Assembly (NCBI GenBank): GCA_905221605.1
Contig: CAJNDS010001313.1
Location: 613,163-677,162, forward strand
Length of the DNA: 64,000 nt
Source of the DNA: Symbiodinium natans
Lineage: Eukaryota; Sar; Dinophyceae; Suessiales; Symbiodiniaceae
Reading direction: 5' to 3'
The notes under the pieces are model-generated. The model worked only from the letters and a program-made list of their open reading frames with translations, was not told the origin of the DNA and ran no database searches. The translations under genes were made by a program, and so were the position numbers. Position 1 is the stretch's first letter. Each line of letters starts with the position of its first letter. Positions 18,914 to 28,774 of this stretch are shown piece by piece.

Positions 18914-19290
18914 CTGAAATGCGGGGGCCGCCCAGTTTTGTTAGAGGGTTCTTTAGGGTTTAGGGTTTAGGGTTTAGGATTTAGGGTTTAGGGTGTAGGC
19001 TGCAATATGCTCGGACCACCACATTCTTTGGTTGGGGTCTGTCTTATTAGCTGAAGTGCCCGCCCACCCAAATTAAAACCCTGACGTGTTTAGGGTTATC
19101 TACCCCCAAACCCCCTCCAGCAAGGGGGGATGAATATGGTTTTGGCAGGTCGCCCATTCCAAAAGTCGCGCAGATGCATGGCTTCATTGTCATAGTGAAA
19201 TTTGGGGAGTCAGGAGGCCTTCGGAGGCCGTGTGCCCGTAGCGGCAAAAGGTGGATGGCTCGAGGAACGAGCCTCCAGAGAGGCGCTTGG

Positions 19291-20000
19291 GAAAGTTGGA
19301 CGCGGGGGGCAGCCTTGCGGCCGGCTTCAAGCTTGAATTCGCTGACCTTTCTGCGAGCCCTTTTGAAGGAGAAGCATGAGTTTTTGGTCCTTGGCACCTC
19401 TTGTGGACGGCTTTCTCAAGGGTGGCAGGGCATAATTGCTGGGTAGCCCAAGCGAAAGTTCAACGCGTGGGGCGGCGCGACGGCCGGCTTTGGCGTTTGA
19501 ACCTTGTGAACGGTGTTTGGAAGCCCAAAAAAGCTTGATTGGGGCTTTCGCTGCCCTTCTGAGAGGCTTCTGAGGCGAAAACACGTCATTTTGGGAATTT
19601 GGCAGCCTTTGTGGAAGGCTTTTTTTGGCCCTGAGGGGCCTGGAAATGAAACCAGGGCCTTTTTTTGAAAGCTTAACGCGTGGGGCGGCCCTACGGCCCG
19701 TTTGGGTTTTTTACACCTTGCGGAAGGCTTTTGAAAGCCTAGAAGCTTGATTTGGGCTTTCGCTGGCCTTCTGAGAGGCATGTGCAAGCAAAAGCACGTT
19801 GTTTCTGGTCTTTCGCCTATGTGGAAGGCTTTTTGGTCCTGGGGGGGGCCTGGAAAGGAAAGCAGGGCTTTCCGGAAAGTTTACTTCGCGGAACTACTGC
19901 CGGTCTTGGCTTGTTGCACCTTGTAAAATACGTCATTTTTGGTCAAGGCCCTTTTTTTGGCCCTGGAGTGGCCTGGAAACCAGGCCTCACCGAAGCAAAA
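19291..20000. repeat. divergent tandem array, units of about 165-213 bases
   Basis: Four units start at 19291, 19454, 19667 and 19874 with GGAAAGYTYRACGCGKGGGGC. Each includes GCCTTCTGAGAGGC and TTTTTGGYCCTGRGGGGCCTGG motifs. Minus-strand frames carry repeated PPHALSF/APRVELS peptides. Open frames exist on both strands, so I cannot say whether it is coding. Confidence 0.6.
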
Positions 20001-20177
20001 ATGTGGCCCACGCCTCGAGGCCGCGTGGACCTAAGGTCCAGGACCCTACGGCTCGCCTGCCGGCCTTCGCCTACGGGTCCGCAGGCCCTGCCGGTGGCCT
20101 GCTCGCTCTTCAGTTTGGGGTTTGGGTTTAAGGTTTAGGGCGGTTTAGGGACAAGTAGATAGTGGGGGGAATAACAG

Positions 20178-20471
20178 GTACAGAGGAGTAGTTACACAAC
20201 CTTGGGAATGCAAACGGGGCCTTGATTGCATGAACGTCCTAAAGACTGATGTACTGGACGGCTGGATCCAAAGGACCCTAAACCCGAAACACCAAAGCCC
20301 TCTCTGCGCGGGACCCGGACGGTCTCCAGATGTTAGACTTGGACAGGGTTTCGCCCCTAAACCCAAACCCTAAACCCACAGTAGATCATTGTCATTTTAG
20401 GCTTGGTGTCGCCGAGGCTCTCGTTCCAAGACGTTAAGACTCACACTGTGTGCCCAAAACATAGGCTTCAG
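20178..20471 (+). CDS. two-exon model across a 53-base C-strand telomeric intron
   Basis: Exon 20178-20347 (AACAG acceptor; YRGVVTQPWECKRGLDCMNV, KTDVLDGWIQ, and GPGRSPDVRLG) and exon 20401-20471 (CATTTTAG acceptor; LVSPRLSFQDVKTHTVCPKH; CAG|GTCTGC donor). Phases match. The intron contains CCCTAAACCCAAACCCTAAA. The first exon also carries one embedded CCCTAAACCC, so it may really be two exons. Confidence 0.4.
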
Positions 20472-20968
20472 GTCTGCGCGCATGAAAAATTGACGTTCGT
20501 CGGGTTAAGGGCTTTATTCCCTCAACCCTAAACCCTAAACCCTAAACCCTGAACCCTGAACTTCCTGTTAAGCTGTTTGAAGGCTTAAGGTTGTAGAATA
20601 TAGGACTCAGGGCTTGAGGGCTTCAGGGTTTTGGGGCCCAGGGCTTCATTACTTAGGGGTTTCGCCTTGAAGGGTGCAGGCTTTAAGGTTTCATCCGGAT
20701 TTAGGGCTTTAAACCTAGCATTTAGGGTTTCAGGTATAAGTTTGAGGTTTTAGGGTGAACCCTTTCTTTTGTTCAAACCATACAACCTCGAACCTCCAAG
20801 CAACTATTTTCTCAAGCTCTGAATTCAAACACCCTCCCCCAGCCCCCCCCCCCACCCTGAGTTTAGGGTTTAGGGTTTAGGTTTTAGGGTTTAGGGTATA
20901 GGGTTTAGGGTTCAGGGCAAGCAACTGCAAAGACCCTCCCACCCCACCCCACCCCGCACCCCCCCAAG

Positions 20969-21136
20969 CGCCAGTTGCGCACCGAATCGCCGCGGAGAGT
21001 ATGCAGATCGCCGAGGCACTGCAACAGGTTTAGGGTTTGGGGTTTGGGGTTTAGGGTTTTTAGGGTTCATTGTTCGGGGTTCCAGGGGTCGATTTCTCAG
21101 GGTCAAGGGCGTACTTGGAGGCTCATTGGTCCTTGA
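20969..21136 (+). CDS. two-exon model with telomeric donor
   Basis: Exon 20969-21027 (APVAHRIAAESMQIAEALQQ, CAG|GTTTAGGG) and exon 21086-21136 (TTCCAG acceptor, GSISQGQGRTWRLIG and stop). Phase 0 to 0. The intron is mostly telomeric. The second exon runs into the end of a family C element, a reason for doubt. Confidence 0.4.
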   Translation, partial: RQLRTESPRRVCRSPRHCNRFRVWGLGFRVFRVHCSGFQGSISQGQGRTWRLIGP

Positions 21137-21200
21137 AAAGTACGGCTCAGCTCAATTGGGGATTAGCAGCACAACTGTACTTATGACCTACTTGGGGGAT
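21110..21200. mobile_element. family C element, partial copy
   Basis: Left terminus ACTTGGAGGCTCATTGG and the internal AACTGTACTTATGACCTAC. No right terminus found. Confidence 0.5.
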
Positions 21201-21658
21201 GTGCCTCTGCTGGCGCATATAAAGGCTTTCTGTGGTTCTTGGGGTTCACGGCTTGGGGTTTAGGGTTAAGCATTTTCGCGCTTGGAGGTGAGCTGCCAGG
21301 GTTCAGGTGTCAGGATCGATGTAAGGGTCTACGTAGCATTTCAGAGTTTCAGCTTGCCTAGGGGCACCTCAACCACAGTCCCCCTTTAAGGTACCCTACT
21401 AAATGTAAGAGGGCGAGCATCACAGCAGAACAGGGACCCCGGAAATGTATGATAATCTGAAAAGTCATGACCCTATACTCTTTCAACTCATTCATTCATG
21501 GGCTTGTTGACGTTTCGGTGCTGCTGTTAGATAAGCTCACCCTACCTGCTTTTGGGCCACAAAAAAGGCGGGTTGAAGGGTCGAAGGCTTAATCAGGGGC
21601 TGAACTACAGCCACTGAGACAACAATAACAACATCCATCTCAAGATCTGAACAGGAGG

Positions 21659-21742
21659 ATGCGCAACGAAGAAGCACAACTAAACTCTAAACACATAAGA
21701 ACTACGCTAAAACGGCTAGTCTGCGAAACCGAAGCCCGCTAA
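21659..21742 (+). CDS. terminal coding segment
   Basis: MRNEEAQLNSKHIRTTLKRL then VCETEAR and TAA. The frame extends upstream to 21630. Charged helix-like. Confidence 0.4.
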   Translation: MRNEEAQLNSKHIRTTLKRLVCETEAR

Positions 21743-21961
21743 ACAACTTCGTTCAAGCCGCAACGGCCAGTATGGCCGTGGTCCTCATGGCCTCATGCCC
21801 ATGAAACCCCTAACGCCCCGAGAATCCTCTAAGCCCCTACCTCCCCAAGCCCTAAGCCCCTCTGGTTTCCAACAACCCCGAACCTGAACCCTGAACCCTG
21901 AACCCTAAACCCTAAACCCTAAACTCTAAACCCTAAACCCTAAACCCTAAACCCTACGCAG

Positions 21962-22061
21962 AGAGCAGACCAGGCCTTGCTACACCAACCATCTTCCATG
22001 GAGGTGGGGCGCATGGGGATACTACGGTTTGTCCCAGAACCCCCAAAAGAATCAAAGATAA
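21962..22061 (+). CDS. terminal exon candidate
   Basis: ACGCAG acceptor next to a C-strand tract, EQTRPCYTNHLPWRWGAWGY then YGLSQNPQKNQR and TAA. Confidence 0.45.
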
Positions 22062-22094
22062 GAATCCTCATACTACTCTCATAAGGAAGTCTTT

Positions 22095-22250
22095 TATTTA
22101 TTTTTTTGGGGGGGTTCTTAAGGCAATAGGAGTAGACGAGGGGTTCAGGGGCTTTAGGAGGAGTTTAGGGTTTTGGGTTTATAGTTTAGGGTTCAGGTTT
22201 TAGGCTGTAGGGCTACTGTTTGCTTGAGAAGCCCCCCCTCCCAAAAAAAA
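22095..22250. mobile_element. family L termini (CTACTGTTTGCTT / AAGCAAACAGTAG)
   Basis: T-run, G-run and GTTCTTAAGGCAATAGG at 22098-22128, and the reverse arrangement CTACTGTTTGCTTGAGAAGCCCCCC...AAAAAAAA at 22213-22248. Probably two ends of related elements. Confidence 0.5.
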
Positions 22251-22267
22251 GAAATATGTTTCCTTAG

Positions 22268-22577
22268 GCTCTTGGCCTCCTCAAGGATCTGAACTGGGGG
22301 TTTATCTCATATCTCCTTTGGATGTCCTCGACTTTGAGGAAGGGGGTTCATCGGCTCATACTCTGTACCTTCAGATTCTTGCACCCCGTGGCAAGTCACT
22401 GGCAAACGTCAAACATACCTGTATCATGGAAGCGGGTTTAGGGTTCAGGGTTTAGGTTTTAGGGTTTAAGGGTTTAGGGTTTAGGGTTTAGGGACGCTGG
22501 CGCATCAAGTCGTACGTCACCGAAGGCAGGGCGAACGAAGAAGCAAACGCTACGAAATGACGTGGCATACTCTGTAA
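22268..22577 (+). CDS. two-exon gene with an intron made only of telomeric units
   Basis: Exon 22268-22435: CCTTAG acceptor and 55 open codons, including SWPPQGSELGVYLISPLDV, GGSSAHTLYLQILAPRG and NVKHTCIMEA. Donor GCGG|GTTTAG. The 56-base intron 22436-22491 consists solely of TTTAGGG and close variants and ends TTTAG. Exon 22492-22577 in the matching phase reads TLAHQVVRHRRQGERRSKRY and stops. Another frame of exon 2 (GRWRIKSYVTEGRANEEA) is open but out of phase. The first exon is convincing, the join less so. Confidence 0.5.
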
Positions 22578-22878
22578 CATCTTCTCCAAGAGCTGCCGGC
22601 ATGAAACTAAGCGTGTAGGGTTTAGGGTTTAGGGTTTAGGGTTTCGGGTCTAGGATGGGCAAGATTCCGGCAGGTTGACCCCCCAAAAAGCGCTGGATGG
22701 GAGGTCTCGGCCCGCACTGTTTCAGCATGATCATCCCGACTCCCCCTGCACCCTAAACGAAACATCCCTAAACGATCCCCCTAAAACCCCAACTCCCTCG
22801 AAGGCCGGAGCCCCCCCAACTCCACAAAGCCCTGACTTCCTACTCCCTAACTCCCTAAACCCTACACCCCTGATGTGT

Positions 22879-22935
22879 GTTTTTTTTTTTTTTTTTTTTT
22901 TGGGGGGGGGGGGGGGGATTCTTAAGCAAACCGTC
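22879..22935. mobile_element. family L terminus: T-run, G-run, TTCTTAAGCAAAC
   Basis: T run of about 22, G run of about 16, then ATTCTTAAG|CAAAC. The AAG serves as acceptor for the next exon candidate. Confidence 0.6.
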
Positions 22936-23019
22936 GCTTACACATCGCACAAGAGCCGCCGAGAGGCTGTGGCGACGCCGAAGCTGGTGTCCTTCTACGC
23001 CCACAATGAGGTCCAACGG
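22927..23019 (+). CDS. 31-codon exon, telomeric donor
   Basis: TTCTTAAG acceptor, QTVAYTSHKSRREAVATPKL and VSFYAHNEVQR, CGG|GTTTAGG donor. Phase 0 to 0. An upstream frame (DHPDSPCTLNETSLNDPPKT) after TGTTTCAG may belong to the same gene. Confidence 0.45.
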
Positions 23020-23097
23020 GTTTAGGGGTTAGGGTTTACGGTTTAGGGTTCGGGTCCGGGCGTGGAAAAACTGCAAAGGTGTTTGTCTAAGGGTTGC

Positions 23098-23168
23098 ACA
23101 GGGTATATAAGGGGTATATAAGAGGTCCCCTGCTCATGGCCCATACTAAGGAACCATGTAACTACTGT
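23098..23168. mobile_element. element E, copy 1
   Basis: CAGGGTATATAAGGGGTATATAAG...ACTAAGGAACCATGTAACTAC. Same order at 49639-49693. Confidence 0.6.
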
Positions 23169-23201
23169 ACCCCAAGATTAGGGTGTAGGATTAGGGTTTA
23201 G

Positions 23202-23267
23202 GGCGCCGGGCTTGCAACGTTTTGGGGTTTGCAAGCTGCCAACACGCTGAGGCCAAGGGCAAGTTAG
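23202..23267 (+). CDS. terminal exon candidate with telomeric acceptor
   Basis: TTTAG acceptor, GAGLATFWGLQAANTLRPRA and TAG. Confidence 0.3.
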   Translation, partial: GAGLATFWGLQAANTLRPRAS

Positions 23268-23519
23268 GGGGTTCTGCGGCTTATTGTTGGGGACAGATCG
23301 GGATACTGTCTGTGGGGATAGACTAGGACCCAGAGCAGGCCCTTAATCCCCTTCGTTCAGGGTTTAGGTTCCCTTACAAGCCCCTGTGACCCAAAAACGG
23401 AACCCTTTTGCAGTTCAAGGTTTAGGGTCTTGTGAGTACATCGCTTTTGTGAACGTCTTGATCAGAGCTCCAGGCTGGGCTCCCCCTCCCTTGGAAACTT
23501 ATCCTTTGCAGCCTCTGGC

Positions 23520-23775
23520 ATAAGGACCCAAATAAGGCACCCCGAATTTCGGAGACCCCCAAAACCCTTTCGCCCTGAACCTCTAAAACCCTGTAGCCCC
23601 TAAAGCCTGTGAAGCCCCAAAGCCCCCCCCCCCCCCCCGCCAAAACACAAAATATTCATTCCAAAAATAGAACAAAAACCTAAAACGCCTAGCCCCTAAA
23701 CCCTAAACCCTAAACCCTAAACCCTGAACCCTAAGACCCCAACAAGGTACCCCTAATTTCGGAGACCCCGAAACC
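23520..23775. repeat. direct repeat pair
   Basis: AAGGACCCAAATAAGGCACC...AATTTCGGAGACCCC at 23523-23560 recurs as AAGACCCCAACAAGGTACC...AATTTCGGAGACCCC at 23732-23770. The interval contains the C-run/A-run junction 23625-23650 and a C-strand tract. Confidence 0.7.
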
Positions 23776-23780
23776 AAAAG

Positions 23781-23889
23781 CGAGACAAAGGCCGAGCGCA
23801 CGAACGAGCTCCTTGGTGCGCTGCGACAAGGCGAAGACGCCCGGGGGCCCAAAGTTTCAGGAGACGCGACTTGGAGGTTCAAGGGTTAG
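23781..23889 (+). CDS. exon candidate overlapping a family C terminus
   Basis: AAAAG acceptor, ETKAERTNELLGALRQGEDA and RGPKVSGDATWRF, TAG stop. The last codons coincide with the family C left end (ACTTGGAGGTTCAAGG), so the real exon may end earlier. Confidence 0.35.
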
Positions 23890-24098
23890 GGCTTAGGGTT
23901 TTGGGTTTTGGGTTTTGGGTTTTGGGTTTTGGGTTTTGGGTTTTGGGTTTTGGGTTTTGGGTTAGGGTTTAGGGTTTTGGGTTTTGGGTTTTGGGTTTAG
24001 GGTTTAGGGTTTAGGGTGAGTTATAACTGTACTTATAACCTACATTGGGGGCTCAGGCTTCTAAGTACCCATGAAACTCCAAGTAGTGCATGAATCAG
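23871..24098. mobile_element. family C element carrying a telomeric tract
   Basis: Left end ACTTGGAGGTTCAAGG, right end CATGAAACTCCAAGTAG, with the family core TTATAACTGTACTTATAACC at 24029-24048. Between left end and core lies a 130-base TTTTGGG/TTTAGGG tract absent from the copy at 44073-44219. Confidence 0.6.
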
Positions 24099-24399
24099 TT
24101 CTTAGATAGAGGCAACCTTGATATGGGTTTACGTGGGTCAGGAGCCTGGTTTTGAAGACAGGGACAGGCGGCCTCCAACTGTAGCCAGCCCTATTTTGGG
24201 TTTCGGGCTTGCCGCCCAAACATCTCCTGTTTGTGGTTTAGGGCTTCGGGTTTAGGGTGAAGGGCTTGTCACCCAACATCTCCTTTTTTGTCGTTCGGTC
24301 TGCACCCCCAACATCCGTGCGCTGCCACCCTACCATCCAGGGGGGGGGGGGGGGGGAGAGCCTAATCCCTAAACCCTATAGGTATTCAGGGATCAACCC

Positions 24400-24620
<221 letters not shown>

Positions 24621-24631
24621 TTTGCTCTGAG

Positions 24632-25281
24632 TATCTTGGGCGGGCTGAGGTGGCCATTGTCCCTCGTGCGGGAACGCCTGCAGTTTGCGATCCAGGCCGT
24701 TTGCCCGAACCTTAGCGAAGCTGGCTCTTTTTGGGTTTAGGGTTTAGGGTTTGGGGTTTGGGGTTTAGGGTTAGGGGGTCGCGGGCTTAGGGTTTCTATT
24801 TTTATCATCGACAGTTTGGGCGTGGGTTGGTTAAAGATGAAGGGTGCGGGCGTCTCTGGAGGAAGTGCTGCGCCCAGCTCCAGCCTGCCAGCAGAAGGAT
24901 GCTGCTCTCCGTGGCATCAGCTTCCGTGAGCCGCGCCAAGCGGCGGGAGCAGAATCTGCAGTTGACATCTATGCATCCTCGGCCCTGGGGGTACCGTGGC
25001 CTCTGCGTGGAAGAGGAGCTTGCGCACTGCGCGCTTACACGCGCTCGAAGCCGGGAATACGTCGTGCTGGATGATATGCGCTCGACCTTGAAGGCAGTCA
25101 GGACCGGCAGATTTTCAGCGAATCTCCGTGTGCTTGGTAAGGTTTGGTGAGGTCCAGTCATTCTAGGGGTCAGGATTTCGGGTTTTTTAAGGGTTGCGGC
25201 GTTCATAGAAATAGTCCCCAAAGGTTGCGCCGTTGCACCGGGCAAAATTGATCATCACGGAAGCGGTCTGGGAAATTTCGG
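24632..25281 (+). CDS. multi-exon gene model, unknown basic protein
   Basis: Exon 24632-24734: ILGGLRWPLSLVRERLQFAI, CPNLSEAGSFW, donor TGG|GTTTAGGG. Intron 24735-24814: telomeric units followed by a pyrimidine tract and ATCGACAG. Exon 24815-25136: 107 open codons, from FGRGLVKDEGCGRLWRKC through ARSREYVVLDDMRSTLKAV to FSANLRVL, donor G|GTAAGG. Exon 25224-25281: CAVAPGKIDHHGSGLGNF. All phases agree. A further exon (KCAKRLRHALQVIGG, about 25300-25345) may follow. A 146-codon minus-strand frame overlaps the long exon, but the splice signals favour plus. Confidence 0.5.
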
Positions 25282-25647
25282 GTTTGGGGTCTAGGGCTTC
25301 GGGAAGTGCGCCAAGAGGCTTCGCCACGCGCTGCAAGTCATTGGGGGGGTGGGGGGGGGCGATGGAAGCCTCCTAGGCGTGGTACAATAGGCTGGGAGGC
25401 TGTTGACTTAGTTACAGGTTCAGAGTTGAGAGTTCCGAGTGTAGGGTTCGCTTCCAAAACCTGAACCCTGGGCCCTGGACGCTAAACTTAGATGGGATGT
25501 CGAGTGGAGCCGGCTGCCGGGCTTAGGGTTTTGGGCTTGGGGATTCAAACCCTAAACCCTAAACCCTAAATTTAAACCCAAAACCCGAAACCCTAAACCC
25601 CAAACCCCAAACCCTAAACCCTAAACCCGAACCCCTAAACACTAAAC

Positions 25648-25762
25648 CGGCGGGAAAGGGGGGGGGGGGTTCGAAAGCTTTCGGCGCATAGGTTCGGACG
25701 AAGTTGTCACGAAGCCAAGTCCGCAGAAAGCTCCCAGCGACATCCCCATGCACCCCGCAACC
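25648..25762 (-). CDS. exon with telomeric splice sites at both ends
   Basis: Minus strand: TTTAG acceptor, GCGVHGDVAGSFLRTWLRDN and VRTYAPKAFEPPPPFPA, then G|GTTTAG donor. 38 codons. Flanking tracts are in the G orientation relative to the exon. A second minus frame (MSLGAFCGLGFVTTSSEP) is also open. Confidence 0.45.
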
Positions 25763-25963
25763 CTAAAGCCCTCAAACCCCACCCCACCCCCCAGATTTTG
25801 GGTTTAGGGTATGGTTTAGGGTTTCGGGCTTAGGGTTTAGTGTTTAGGGTTTGGGGATGTTTAGGGTTTAGGGATGTTTAGGGTTTAGGGTTTAGTAGGG
25901 TAGGGTTTAGGGTTTAGTAGGGTTTGGGGTTTAGGGTTTAGGGTTTAGTCAAAGGAAGCTTCC

Positions 25964-26773
25964 GGAGCCTATAAAAAGCGTGCCCCTATCACATAAGATC
26001 GGGTCCCTTGGGTAAGGAGAGTATGTAAGTTTAGGTGTTTTTCAAGGAGAGGCTATGTAAGATCAGGTCGTGTGGGTAAGGAGAGTACGTAACCTTTGGT
26101 GTTTTTCAGGGAGAGGCTAAGAGCAGGCCCTGAGCAGGCTGCCTGACTTTTAAGTTCTGGTGCTTTTTGGCAGATGCTGCATGGGTCTCCTGCACAGGTT
26201 TGTGCGGGCTTCAACACGGGCCTCCTACGGGGACCCTTGGCAACTTGTGGGCTGCTTACGTGCCACTTACGTGCCACTTACCACTTACGCGCCACTTACG
26301 GCCACTTACGTGCCGCTTACATGCCACTTACATGCTGCTTACGTGCCGCTCAGGCCCCTTGCGAACTTACGGGCCCCTCATGGGCCTTCGCGCCACTTAC
26401 AAGCCCATATAGACCCATTCGCGAGCCACTTACGGGCCTCTGGCTGCTTCGAGCCTTCTGCGGGCCTGGTCTTGGAGTTCGAGCGACGAGAGCTTGCGTG
26501 ACGAATGCTGCGCCCGTTCGACTGACAAAAAAACGGGGCCCTGACTAACCCTGGATCGGGTTGAATTCTCACGAGAGCTTACTCAAAGACAGGGTCGACG
26601 CAAAAACATGCTTACACAGGATAGCCAAGCCTCAGCCCTTTTTGACCTTACAAGCTTCTCATTTGCTCTTCCCCGAGACATCCCCTCACATGTGCCTCAC
26701 ATGCCACTCACCAGCCACTCACCGACCCAACCGCAACCTCTTATATGATAGGGGCACGCTTTTTATAGGCTCC
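25964..26773. mobile_element. 810-bp element with 35-base terminal inverted repeats
   Basis: GGAGCCTATAAAAAGCGTGC...CACATAAGA at 25964-25998 is the inverted complement of 26739-26773 with one mismatch. Inside: a 64-base tandem duplication (25994-26121, GGTAAGGAGAGTAYGTAA... AGGGAGAGGCTA), a minisatellite at 26242-26440, and frames too short to be a transposase. Likely non-autonomous. No clear target duplication. Confidence 0.75.
26242..26440. repeat. 11-base minisatellite
   Basis: Imperfect GCCACTTACGT / GCCGCTTACAT units. All three plus frames are open over this array, giving repetitive ATYVPLT-like peptides, which I do not call genes. Confidence 0.85.
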
Positions 26774-26993
26774 TTACTGCACCCTTGATTTAGGGCTGAC
26801 AAGCAAAAACCAACACAGAAGACCATACCCCTCAATCTCTAAGACAAATGCAGCCAAGACCGCCAACGAACCCCTTACCCAGGCTTGTGCAAGCTGCACA
26901 TCGAGAGGGATTCCCGGTCCAGACCTGAGCGGCCAAGGTTTACGACCTTTCATCACCCCCTGTGCTTTGTCATAGTGGGACATGATTGTTGAG

Positions 26994-27057
26994 GTACTTA
27001 AACTCCATAAGGAATACAAGTTTGCATTGTTAATACTATCCCAGCCACGAACTAGTG
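26994..27057. mobile_element. element F, copy 1
   Basis: GTACTTAAACTCCATAAGG...TTAATACTATCCCAGCCACGAACTAGT, paired with 58010-58065. Confidence 0.6.
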
Positions 27058-27439
27058 TAGGGCTTCGGGGGGGTCCTAAACGCCCCCGTTTAGGGTTTCG
27101 GGTCCAGGGTTCAGGGTTTTAGGGCTTAGGGTGCAGGGTTTGGTGTTTCCGGGTGGTTCTACTCTTTTTAGACTTGAGAAGTTCACAGCTTGTGGGTTTA
27201 AGTTGGGGCCCCTACTGTTCTTGAGCTTCCTAGGAGGATCGGGGAACTTAGGTGGGTACGAGGTGATCCTAAAAGTAGCCCGAATGAGGGCTGAGCCTAC
27301 TTCACAACCCTAGTTCCAATTACCCTGCAGGGATTGTAGCTTGGCCCCGAAAACCCTAAACCCTCAACCCTAAACCCCCAAAACCCTAAACCCAAAAACC
27401 CCCAAAGGCCCAAACCCCCTGAACCCCCTAACTCTGCAG

Positions 27440-27512
27440 GGTTTTACGGCTTCCGAGGGTGGACAGCCGTTATCAAAAGAGAGCTTGTTCGAAAGTGGAG
27501 CGTGGGCTTAGG
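27440..27512 (+). CDS. exon candidate
   Basis: CTCTGCAG acceptor, FYGFRGWTAVIKRELVRKWS and VGL, GG|GTTTATGG donor. Two other frames are also open (for example GFTASEGGQPLSKES ending in a stop). Confidence 0.35.
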
Positions 27513-27632
27513 GTTTATGGGTTCGGGTTTAGGGTTTAGGGTTTAGGGTTTGGGGTTTGGGGTTTGGGGTTTAGGGTTTAGGGTTTCCTCACGCTACGAT
27601 CAGCTGAGCTAAGCGGAAACTTTGTGTTTAAG

Positions 27633-27744
27633 ATCCTAGGTCACGAGTGAATCCTGCACAACCTCGCCTGAAGCCTGTACACTGCGCACTGGACGTGGTG
27701 CTGATGCTGCTGCATCGGTGCTTTTGGCAGGGCGTGCTGCAAGC
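27633..27744 (+). CDS. exon candidate
   Basis: TTTAAG acceptor, SRVNPAQPRLKPVHCALDVV and LMLLHRCFWQGVLQAE up to a C-strand tract. About 36 codons. Confidence 0.4.
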
Positions 27745-27791
27745 TGAACCCTCAACCCTAAACCCTAAACCCTAAACCCTAAACCCTAAAC

Positions 27792-27947
27792 CTTTGACTT
27801 GTAAGGCAGACGGACAGACGGTTGGAATCGGAGTTGGGGCTGGTGTCCTCCCAGTCCCCGGCCGCAGCCGATGTGCCGATAGCATCGATGGCCACTACTC
27901 GCTCCAGCGTGGCTTGTGGAAGCGTGGAGTCATACACTTTGGCGGAG
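27792..27947 (-). CDS. 51-codon exon with telomeric donor
   Basis: Minus strand: CTAAG acceptor, SAKVYDSTLPQATLERVVAI, GTSAAAGDWEDTSPNSDS and NRLSVCLTSQ, then AG|GTTTAGGG. The plus strand is also open (GVGAGVLPVPGRSRC) but with a less protein-like composition. Confidence 0.5.
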
Positions 27948-27959
27948 CTTAGGGGATGT

Positions 27960-28690
27960 AAACCCTTAAGCCTAACCCGAAACCCTTAAACCCCTCACCC
28001 TAAACCCGAAACCCTAAGCCATAAACCCCTATCCCGATTCCGCAGGAGCTCTGGAGGAAAATAGGGCTTAGGCTTTGGGGTTTAAAGCGTTTAGGGTTCA
28101 AGGCTTGTGGATGTTCTGAAACCCCTAGCCCTGAACCCTAAACCCTTAACCCTAAATTCGGAGTTCGCAGGCTTCATCGGGCCGAAGGTCCCCTCAGGGG
28201 CACCCATGGGAGGGCTTTTAGGGTCTAGGGCCTAATCAGTGAAAGGGCTTGGGGTTTGGGGTTTAAGGTTTGGGGGTTGGGGTTTGCGGGTTGGGGTCCT
28301 TTCCCGATTCGTGGGAGCTACTCCTTTTGGTTGGTTTGGGGTTTGGGGCTTAGCAAACCTACACCCCACAGAATTAGAACCTACAGGGCCCGAAGCCCGA
28401 ACCCCTAAACTGTAAACCCTGAACCCCTAAACCCTGAAACCCATAAACCCTGAAACCTTGAAACCTTGAATCCTAAACCCTAAACCCCGACATCCTGAAC
28501 CCCACAACCCTAAACCACAAGCCCTAAACCCTCAAACCCTAAACCCGAAAACCCTGAAACCCTGAAACCCCGAAACCCTAAACACGAAAACCCGAAAACC
28601 CTGAAACTCTGAAACCCTGAAACCCTGAACCCCGAAACCCTGAAACCCCTAAAACCCTAAAACCCTAAACCCTAAACCCTAAACCATGAG
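27960..28690. repeat. degenerate C-strand region with G-strand insets
   Basis: CCCTAAA, CCCTGAA, CCGAAAC variants, a G-strand stretch at 28240-28350, and small unique gaps. No exon with good boundaries seen. Confidence 0.75.
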
Positions 28691-28774
28691 CCTTGAGGTC
28701 CGGGTCATACCTGGGCCCTGCAGCCTTACAGCGGCCCTCTCGGTGAGCGGTCGCGAGCCCGGTACTCCTTGAGT

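Noticed and set aside
19752-20138. 128- and 110-codon plus frames
   Set aside because: They run across the tandem array and into telomeric units. Frames on both strands are open, so no single one can be defended.
24805-25245. 146-codon minus-strand frame
   Set aside because: It overlaps the plus-strand exon 24815-25136, which has a strong acceptor (TTTTTATCATCGACAG), a GTAAGG donor and phase-matched neighbours. The minus frame is serine/arginine-rich in the way antisense frames of GC-rich exons often are.
26160-26548. Three overlapping plus frames of 80-124 codons (ATYVPLT, TCHLRATY repeats)
   Set aside because: All three frames of the minisatellite are open because the 11-base unit lacks stops. 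No codon-level reason to prefer one.
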